DNA of 9,381 bases from Bacteroidales bacterium (GTDB lineage: Bacteria; Bacteroidota; Bacteroidia; Bacteroidales; VadinHA17), in the NCBI GenBank assembly GCA_027451265.1, contig DAIDJT010000088.1, positions 1-9,381 of the forward strand, written 5' to 3'. The stretch's first letter is position 1, and each line of letters opens with the position of its first letter. Both the position numbers and the translations under genes were made by a program. A model generated the notes under the pieces. It made no database searches. It saw only the letters and a program-made list of their open reading frames with translations, and was not told the DNA's origin. Positions 3,900 to 9,381 of this stretch are shown here, piece by piece.

Positions 3900-6035
3900 G
3901 ATATCCATTTCCTTGAGCAGATACCCTGCACCTGAATAAATGTCAATCACCCACAGTACATAGCGTATGTCAACGCAGATGCACCTCTGCAGGTCAGGCT
4001 CGAATGCTATGTTTCCGGTCATTGCTTCCCAGTTGCCGTCAAAGGCAAGGCCGATAAGCTCACCGTTGCCGTTGATGACAGGACTGCCGGAGTTGCCGCC
4101 GGTTATGTCATTGTTGGTGATGAAACAGACCGGCATGTAGCCATCCGGTGATCCATAACGGCCATATTCCCTCTTGTTGTTCAGGTCAATAAGACGCTTC
4201 GGCAGATCGAACTCATAATCGCCGGGCTTGTATTTCTGCACCACGCCGTCGAGAGTGGTATACCAGTTATAATGCACTGCATCATACGGGTAGTAGTCAA
4301 GCACCTTCCCATAGGTAAGCCTCATGGTGGAGTTGGCGTCAGGATATTGCGTTTTGTCAGGCTGATATTCCATTACTCCGGCCAGGTAAAGGCGCTGTCC
4401 CTTTGAGAGATCAGCATTGAAGCCCTGGAGGTCTTTCTGAAGCATTGACGAAACTTCATTGATTGATTTGGCTACAACAAGGGCGGGATCCTTCTGAAGA
4501 ACCTTCAGGCTGGGAGCTGCAAGGAAAGCGTTCAGCTTTTCCTGGGAGGTGAAGATCGACTTTGCAAAGATATTGTCAACGAATGCGTCAACGTTGCCCT
4601 TGAACTTAGTGTCTATCAGCTGGTAGAATGATGGCCAGTACTTCGGGTCAATGTCAGCTTTGTAAAGCTTCATCATCGCCTTTGTTGTTGCCTGGTCTGT
4701 GGGATAGTTATAATTGCCATAGAAGTTTTCAGCATATCTCTTCAGCCTTCCTGTAATGTCATCGATTTTCTCCTTGTCCTTACCGGCAAGGGCTTCTTCA
4801 ACCATGGTCATCTGGCCGGCGAAGCTTACCAGTTCAGTTGACAATGCCTCCCTGAGATACTGCGAAACGTTGTACTTCTCTGCCCTTCCCTTGACGGCAT
4901 TTTCTATGAGTGGCAGGGCATTGCCATATTTCGCGGTGCGGGCCGGGTCAGCCTTGACCCACTTCATGAACTCAGCCTCGAAAGCAGCTTTCTTTTCCGC
5001 TGTGCGCAGGCGGGTAAGTCCTTCGTTCTGACCGATGGAGAATTTCCAGTAGTTGGAAATTCCCGAGTATTTGGAGGCATACTGGATGTTTACCTTCGGG
5101 TCGGCCTTCATGTCCTTCATCCAGATTGCCAGTCGTTCGCCGCGTATCTTTATCCTGTCGGCGTTGGTGATCTTCATGGCTTCGTCAGCCTCGTAGGAGG
5201 TCATGTACCTGGTGGTGCCGCCGGGATAGCCCATCACCATTGCAAAGTCATTTTTCTGCAGGTTCTTTATTGAGACGGGCAGGTAGTATTTTGGTTTGAG
5301 GGGCACATTGTCTTTCGAGTACTGTGCCGGTTTGCCGTCAGGGCTCATGTAGACCCTGAACACGCTGAAGTCGCCGGTATGGCGGGGCCATTCCCAGTTG
5401 TCGGTGTCATGTCCGAATTTTCCGATTGAATTTGGGGGAGTGCCCACGAGTCTCACATCGGTGTAGCTTTCATAAATGAGGAGGAAGTACTGGTTTCCGC
5501 TGTAGAATGATGATACGCGGGCGTTGTAGTGTGTTCCCTTTGTTGCTTCGGCAGTGATGGCAGCGCTCTCAGCCTGGATTGCTTCGCGGCGTGCAGCTTC
5601 GGTCATGTCAGGGTTGGTCTTGCCCAGCACCCTTCCGGTCACGTCCTCGATGCGGATGAGAAAAGTGACGCTGAGGCCGGGATTGGGAAGCTCCTCTTCC
5701 TTTGACATGGCCCAGAAACCGTTGTTCAGGTAGTCGTGCTCAACGGTGCTGTGGCTCTGTATGGCACTGTAACCGCAGTGATGATTGGTGAGAAGCAGGC
5801 CCTCCGGCGAAACGATTTCGCCAGTACAGCCGCCTCCGAAGATGACGATGGCGTCTTTCAGGCTTGCCTGGTTGATGCTGTAGATATCTTCCGCGGTCAG
5901 CTTGAGCCCCATTTCGGTCATGGTGCCGATGTTGAGTTTCTCGATGAGCGGCAACAGCCACATCCCTTCGTCAGCCCTTGCCTGTGAGGCTGAGAAGGTT
6001 ACAAGGATAACAAGGATTGCTAGTAATTTTCTCAT
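3891..6035 (-). CDS. dpp7: Family S46 dipeptidyl-peptidase, DPP7 type
   Basis: The 714-residue protein has the usual length of family S46, serine exopeptidases of the Bacteroidota periplasm or cell surface that release dipeptides from peptide N-termini and help feed amino-acid-fermenting cells. The ATG at 6035 is chosen because it starts a typical signal peptide (MRKLLAILVILVTFSASQARA) and lies downstream of a perfect -7 box; a longer frame to 6146 would put 37 extra residues before the signal peptide. The catalytic triad is visible: H86 in TNHHCGY, D222 in RHTGDFS and S649 in GGNSGSP, spaced as in characterised enzymes. Eighteen residues after the serine, where DPP11 has the Arg that selects Asp/Glu at P1, this protein has Gly667 in LAFDGNWEA, as in DPP7. 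Preference for hydrophobic P1 residues is therefore inferred. The C-terminal Arg-Gln-stop comes from the heptamer repeat. It follows rnhB by 76 nt but has its own promoter. Confidence 0.95.
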   Translation of the reverse strand: MRKLLAILVILVTFSASQARADEGMWLLPLIEKLNIGTMTEMGLKLTAEDIYSINQASLKDAIVIFGGGCTGEIVSPEGLLLTNHHCGYSAIQSHSTVEHDYLNNGFWAMSKEEELPNPGLSVTFLIRIEDVTGRVLGKTNPDMTEAARREAIQAESAAITAEATKGTHYNARVSSFYSGNQYFLLIYESYTDVRLVGTPPNSIGKFGHDTDNWEWPRHTGDFSVFRVYMSPDGKPAQYSKDNVPLKPKYYLPVSIKNLQKNDFAMVMGYPGGTTRYMTSYEADEAMKITNADRIKIRGERLAIWMKDMKADPKVNIQYASKYSGISNYWKFSIGQNEGLTRLRTAEKKAAFEAEFMKWVKADPARTAKYGNALPLIENAVKGRAEKYNVSQYLREALSTELVSFAGQMTMVEEALAGKDKEKIDDITGRLKRYAENFYGNYNYPTDQATTKAMMKLYKADIDPKYWPSFYQLIDTKFKGNVDAFVDNIFAKSIFTSQEKLNAFLAAPSLKVLQKDPALVVAKSINEVSSMLQKDLQGFNADLSKGQRLYLAGVMEYQPDKTQYPDANSTMRLTYGKVLDYYPYDAVHYNWYTTLDGVVQKYKPGDYEFDLPKRLIDLNNKREYGRYGSPDGYMPVCFITNNDITGGNSGSPVINGNGELIGLAFDGNWEAMTGNIAFEPDLQRCICVDIRYVLWVIDIYSGAGYLLKEMDIRQ

Positions 6036-6067
6036 GTTTAGGAGTGTTGTTGATTTATCATTGGAAC

Positions 6068-6075
6068 CAAAGATA
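6068..6075 (-). promoter_or_regulatory. -7 box for the S46 peptidase gene (TATCTTTG)
   Basis: On the minus strand this reads TATCTTTG, an exact TAnnTTTG match, ending 32 nt before the ATG at 6035 and located in the gap after the rnhB stop. No clear -33 TTTG is seen at the right distance. It decides the start of the peptidase: the alternative upstream ATG at 6146 lies before the promoter and inside rnhB. Confidence 0.6.
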
Positions 6076-6111
6076 TCAAAATACCTTCTCGGGATTAATG
6101 ATTTTAACATT

Positions 6112-6714
6112 TTATAAGAAAGGGAGTTCTTGCTGGAGGTCAACAAGGTTAAATGACAGGCGGTGATACGCGGTGGGGCCGTATTCAGCTATGGCCCTGC
6201 GGTGTTCGGCGGTGGGGTATCCCTTGTTGTGTCTCCATCCGTAGCAGGGGAAGAGTGCATCAAGCTCCTCCATGTGGTGGTCGCGTTCTGTTTTTGCCAG
6301 TACTGATGCGGCTGCTATTGAGAGATAGGTGGCATCGCCGCGTACAATTGTATGATGGGGTATGTTTCCGTATGTATAGAACCGGTTTCCGTCAATCAGG
6401 AGGAGCAGAGGTGTGACCTTCAGGCCGGCGATAGCCCTGTGCATGGCGGTTATTGATGCGCGGAGGATGTTCATCTCGTCAATCTCGGTGTTGGAGCAGG
6501 AGGCGATGGACCAGGCAGCGGCTGCTGAAATGATTTCTCCGCGCAGCCGCTCACGCTGCCGCGCGGCAAGCTGTTTGGAGTCGTTCAGTTCCCTGTTGCG
6601 GTATTTCTTCGGGAGGATGACTGCTGCCGCATAAACGGGTCCTGCCAGGCAACCGCGGCCGGCCTCGTCGCAACCTGCCTCCCTGTTTCCGTCGAGGAAG
6701 AATGGTTTGAGCAT
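6112..6714 (-). CDS. rnhB: Ribonuclease HII
   Basis: The 200-residue protein is the normal length for RNase HII, which cuts RNA in RNA-DNA hybrids and starts removal of single ribonucleotides from DNA. The four acidic active-site residues are in place: D16 and E17 in GCDEAGRGCLAGPV, D108 in LLLIDGN, and D145 in AKTERDHHM. The NDSKQL stretch (44-49) and HNKGYPT near the C-terminus are family signatures. The start chosen is the ATG at 6714, whose first base is the last base of the glycosyltransferase stop codon (TGATG). This gives the usual short N-terminus before the catalytic Asp; an upstream ATG at 6753 would add 13 residues inside the glycosyltransferase gene. The overlap implies one transcript and translational coupling with the glycosyltransferase. 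The functional link is probably only operon convenience. Confidence 0.95.
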   Translation of the reverse strand: MLKPFFLDGNREAGCDEAGRGCLAGPVYAAAVILPKKYRNRELNDSKQLAARQRERLRGEIISAAAAWSIASCSNTEIDEMNILRASITAMHRAIAGLKVTPLLLLIDGNRFYTYGNIPHHTIVRGDATYLSIAAASVLAKTERDHHMEELDALFPCYGWRHNKGYPTAEHRRAIAEYGPTAYHRLSFNLVDLQQELPFL

Positions 6715-7913
6715 CAGGCGAGTCCCCCGGTTGCTTTGATGACTGATTTCCACATCTCTTCTGCGGCGCGGTCCCAGGTATATTTCAGGGAGTTTTTGTA
6801 CCCTTCGGTGGTAAGGCGGCGGCGCAGCGCGCCGTCGGTGACGAGGCGTGCCATAGCTTCCGCTATGGCACCTGCGTCAGCCGGGCTGACGCAGAGCGCC
6901 GCGCCGCCGCTCACCTCGGGAAGTGATGAGCTGTCTGACAGGATGCACGGCGTACCGCACCGCTGCGCCTCCACAACAGGTATGCCAAATCCCTCCAGCC
7001 ACGGCACAAACGTAAGAGCCTCCGCTGCCCCGTACAGCCGCCGCAACACATCACGCGTCACCGATCCGGTGAATAGAATATCATTCCCGTATTGCGAGGC
7101 CTCCAGGTGCCTGTCCATCTCCCTGGTAAGGTACAGCCTCCTCCCCGCCAGAAGAAGCACATGATCACCACCCCCCCGCTGCCTGAAAAGCTCAAAGGCC
7201 CTGACGACCGCCTCAACATTCTTCCTCGGAGAAAAGTTGCTTACAAAAAGAAAATAGGACCTGCCACCGGTGTACTGCCTCCTTGTCTCCTCTGCCTCAC
7301 CCGGCAGCGGCGGAGAAAAAACATCCGCAACACCATTCGGCACAACATCTATCTTATCAGGACTGATTCCGTAGGTTGCAGCCAGATCACCGGCTGTAAA
7401 TTGCGAGACCGTTGCAACTCGTGTACCCTTTTCCGCGAACAGCGGGAACCGGCGGCGGTAATACCTGCACTCACCCCGTGGTATATCCCCGGGCCGGTGC
7501 TCATGGTTCAGGTCATGAATTACAGGAATGCACGGAACATCCGTCCGCAACGGCATTATCCCGTCAGGCGCTATGAATACATCCGCCTTTATCCGTTTCA
7601 GCACCGGGGGCAGCAGGTATTCGTGCCATGCATGCCACAACAACGGATGAACTGCACGCAGCGGCAGGGTGATATAACCGACATTGCTGCCTTCAACCGG
7701 AAACCCTTCAGATTTGCTCACACCTGCAGCTGACGACTCCGGATCATGCCCGGTCCCTTTTACCTGCCGCATACCGTACTTCCTGTCGCCGATCAGCACG
7801 AACCGGTGCTCCGGGTGGTTGCGTACCATCCCCCTGACAACCTCATAGGTGAACCACCCGATGCCGTCGCGGGGAACCGCCCTGAGGGTACGCGCATTTA
7901 TTCCTATGATCAT
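6714..7913 (-). CDS. Glycosyltransferase family 4 (GT-B fold)
   Basis: The 399-residue protein is a retaining GT4-type enzyme that transfers a sugar from a nucleotide donor, probably in surface-polysaccharide or LPS assembly on the cytoplasmic side of the membrane. The N-terminal acceptor domain starts MIIGINARTL with the glycine-rich DGIGWFTYEV (residues 16-25). The donor domain has VSNFSPRKNVEAVVRAF (224-240), then the E-x7-E motif, E307 to E315 in EGFGIPVVE, and CGTPCILSDSSSLPEV. An ATG at 7976 would add 21 residues before this standard start and is less likely. A less typical polar stretch (about residues 50-75) lies between the first strands. The rnhB start overlaps its stop, and a flippase gene diverges from its 5' side. 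Sugar specificity cannot be read. Two back-to-back perfect hairpins lie in the coding sequence for residues 340-356. Confidence 0.92.
   Translation of the reverse strand: MIIGINARTLRAVPRDGIGWFTYEVVRGMVRNHPEHRFVLIGDRKYGMRQVKGTGHDPESSAAGVSKSEGFPVEGSNVGYITLPLRAVHPLLWHAWHEYLLPPVLKRIKADVFIAPDGIMPLRTDVPCIPVIHDLNHEHRPGDIPRGECRYYRRRFPLFAEKGTRVATVSQFTAGDLAATYGISPDKIDVVPNGVADVFSPPLPGEAEETRRQYTGGRSYFLFVSNFSPRKNVEAVVRAFELFRQRGGGDHVLLLAGRRLYLTREMDRHLEASQYGNDILFTGSVTRDVLRRLYGAAEALTFVPWLEGFGIPVVEAQRCGTPCILSDSSSLPEVSGGAALCVSPADAGAIAEAMARLVTDGALRRRLTTEGYKNSLKYTWDRAAEEMWKSVIKATGGLA
6848..6894. repeat. Two adjacent perfect 10-bp hairpins inside the glycosyltransferase gene
   Basis: GTGCCATAGC (6848-6857) pairs with GCTATGGCAC (6862-6871) around TTCC. 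Immediately next, CTGCGTCAGC (6872-6881) pairs with GCTGACGCAG (6885-6894) around CGG. No base separates the two stems. A third, smaller one (CGGCGC-AGC-GCGCCG, 6820-6834) is close by. They lie over codons for residues of the conserved C-terminal part of the enzyme, where the protein sequence looks normal for GT4, so they are not an obvious insertion. Confidence 0.8.
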
Positions 7914-7933
7914 CTGCCGCTGCTGCTGAAATA

Positions 7934-7941
7934 CAAATGTG
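7934..7941 (-). promoter_or_regulatory. Candidate -7 box for the glycosyltransferase gene
   Basis: On the minus strand this reads CACATTTG, one base off TAnnTTTG, ending 20 nt before the ATG at 7913. The 78-nt gap to the divergent flippase must hold promoters for both genes. On the plus strand the best candidate is TATAATTTG around 7952-7960, which has the wrong spacing for a consensus box. Confidence 0.35.
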
Positions 7942-7991
7942 GCAATTAATTTATAATTTGGCATTGATTCTTTCATTCACGGCAGACTGAA

Positions 7992-9381
7992 TTGAGGCGA
8001 AAGTTCCTTATAAATATCACCTTTCTTCTGACGGTGAGCATCCTGGTAAAGGCATTCTGGGTGCTGGGCATCGACCGCACGGTTCAGAACGTGGTCGGAG
8101 AGACTGCCTACGGAACCTATTTCTCCCTGTTCAGTTTCTCCGTTCTCTTCACCCTGCTGCTCGACATGGGTCTCTCGGGATTCAGCAACAGGGCTGTGTC
8201 AGCCGATCCCGGAAGGGTGAAGATTTACTTCGGCAACGTACTGCTGCTTCGTCTCCTTCTTACCGCGGCCTACTTCCTTGTCAGCATCACTGTGGCCTTC
8301 TCCCTGGGCTACAGGGGATGGCAGATAATCATGCTCCTTGTCATGATGATCAACCAGGTTATGGCTTCGATGATCCTCTGGCTCCGTTCAAATATAAGCG
8401 GTATGCAGTACCTCTTCCTCGACAGCATCCTTTCGGTGGCTGACAGGCTGGTGATGATCATCATCTGCTCGGTGCTGCTCTGGGGCGGCACCACCACGGA
8501 AGGGTTCAGGATAGAATGGTTTGTACTGGCACAGACGGCAGCATATTTCACGGTGATGTGCATCGCATTCCTGATTGTTGTTCGCAGGGGCGGAATAGCC
8601 GGGGTTAAGCCAGATGCCACAGTGCTGAGGAGCATCATCACTGCGGGACTGCCATATGCGGTTGTTGTCTTTGCAATGACAGTTTACTGGCGCATTGACT
8701 CTGTCATGATTGAACGCCTTCTCCCTGACGGAGCCACGGAAGCCGGAAACTATGCACAGGCATTCAGGCTCTTTGATGCTATCGCCATGATACCGGTAAT
8801 GTTTGGTGGGATGCTGCTGCCCATCATGACAAGGGGGCTCTCCTCCGGCAGGGATATCACGCCCCTGGCAAAAATGGCTGCGCGTATGCTCGAGGTGCCT
8901 CTGGGCTTAGGGGCGGTGACCCTCGCCACTTTCCCCGGCGAGCTGCTCAGCCTGCTCTATACCACCCCCTCCGGGAGCGCAGTGACAGTCTTCAGGCTCC
9001 TGATGGTGACCCTCGTCCCGGTGGGTATGATATATATCTGCAGCACCATGCTTACCGCCGCATGGAAACTGAAGCTGCTGGGTGCAATTACCCTTTCCGG
9101 CATGCTCCTGAACGTTGTGCTCAACCTGGTACTCATTCCAAGGATTGGCATAGCAGGAGCGGCCGGTACCGCACTCGCCACCCAGACACTGGTGGCTCTG
9201 GCCTGCATGGCAGCAGTCAGGAAGACCATGACCGGCATTGCCGGAACGGGGAGGATCATGGCATACCTGCTTATGCTTTCACTGACCTGTCTTGCAGGAT
9301 GGCTGCTGCGGCGGACGGACATTCCATGGATGGTTGCGGCTGCCGCACAACTCGCCGCAGGAATCCTCCTGGCCCTGCTTT
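7992..9381 (+). CDS. Polysaccharide (lipid-linked oligosaccharide) flippase, C-terminus cut by the window edge
   Basis: The frame is open from a stop at 7965 to the right edge and gives 463 codons of a highly hydrophobic protein with about 12-14 predicted helices. It matches the Wzx/RfbX-like flippases of the MOP superfamily, which move undecaprenyl-linked sugar units across the inner membrane. The N-terminus has GIDRTVQNVVG (residues 26-36), YGTYFSLFSFSVLF and LLLDMGLSGFSNR (55-67), a pattern I associate with Bacteroidales flippases; WRIDSVMIERL and GIAGAAGTALAT lie in later helices. There is no ATG in the right place. The best start is TTG at 7992, giving (M)RRKFLINITFLL, the usual short basic N-terminus before helix 1; the next in-frame candidate, a GTG at about 8034, would cut into helix 1. 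The gene diverges from a GT4 glycosyltransferase, which fits a surface-glycan role. Only a few C-terminal residues are likely missing. Confidence 0.88.
   Translation, partial: MRRKFLINITFLLTVSILVKAFWVLGIDRTVQNVVGETAYGTYFSLFSFSVLFTLLLDMGLSGFSNRAVSADPGRVKIYFGNVLLLRLLLTAAYFLVSITVAFSLGYRGWQIIMLLVMMINQVMASMILWLRSNISGMQYLFLDSILSVADRLVMIIICSVLLWGGTTTEGFRIEWFVLAQTAAYFTVMCIAFLIVVRRGGIAGVKPDATVLRSIITAGLPYAVVVFAMTVYWRIDSVMIERLLPDGATEAGNYAQAFRLFDAIAMIPVMFGGMLLPIMTRGLSSGRDITPLAKMAARMLEVPLGLGAVTLATFPGELLSLLYTTPSGSAVTVFRLLMVTLVPVGMIYICSTMLTAAWKLKLLGAITLSGMLLNVVLNLVLIPRIGIAGAAGTALATQTLVALACMAAVRKTMTGIAGTGRIMAYLLMLSLTCLAGWLLRRTDIPWMVAAAAQLAAGILLALL

Noticed and set aside
3688..3900. CRISPR array or tRNA-targeted integrative element
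   Set aside because: The repeats are 7 nt with 2-nt variable parts, far too short for CRISPR; there is no integrase gene and no second copy of the tRNA 3' end in the window.
6036..6146. N-terminal extension of the S46 peptidase to an ATG at 6146
   Set aside because: It would place 37 residues before a good signal peptide, overlap rnhB and start upstream of a perfect -7 box.
7092..7733. Plus-strand open frame of 213 codons opposite the glycosyltransferase
   Set aside because: The opposite strand encodes a clear GT4 protein over the same bases; the product is Arg/Pro/Cys-rich without any domain pattern.
8957..9322. Minus-strand open frame of 121 codons opposite the flippase (and another at 8309-8641)
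   Set aside because: Hydrophobic codons read backwards give such frames; the plus strand has an unbroken flippase frame.

Overview
The window looks like a chromosomal housekeeping segment from a member of the Bacteroidota, probably Bacteroidales or a close relative. The evidence is the Bacteroidota-type promoter -7 box (TAnnTTTG), found exactly upstream of several genes. A family S46 dipeptidyl-peptidase, an AraC-type regulator fused to a seven-helix membrane domain, and a flippase of a type I know from Bacteroidales polysaccharide loci agree with this. No database search was possible; all family calls rest on motifs read by eye.

Left part (1-1734, minus strand): the N-terminal 164 residues of a secreted, probably outer-membrane beta-barrel protein, preceded by a membrane-anchored AraC-family regulator. 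The short gap between them holds a perfect inverted repeat and a small palindrome.

Middle (1735-3680, plus strand): sucD (succinyl-CoA synthetase alpha) and fabG (3-oxoacyl-ACP reductase), each with its own -7 box. They are followed by a compact transcription unit that looks like a free-standing small RNA of about 85 nt (promoter, 9-bp closing stem, U-run) and then tRNA-Thr(CGU). From 3680 to 3890 there is no gene. That stretch holds two terminator-like hairpins and two inverted arrays of a 7-nt repeat, one of which runs into the stop codon of the next gene.

Right part (3891-7913, minus strand): a GT4 glycosyltransferase, rnhB (RNase HII, start overlapping the glycosyltransferase stop) and a DPP7-type S46 dipeptidyl-peptidase with its own promoter. 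Divergent from the glycosyltransferase, a polysaccharide flippase starts at a TTG codon and runs off the right edge (7992-9381). The glycosyltransferase and flippase together suggest the edge of a surface-polysaccharide locus.

I see no defence system, phage, transposase or CRISPR array. The most interesting items are the small RNA just before tRNA-Thr, the heptamer-bracketed segment after the tRNA, and two back-to-back perfect hairpins inside the glycosyltransferase coding sequence.
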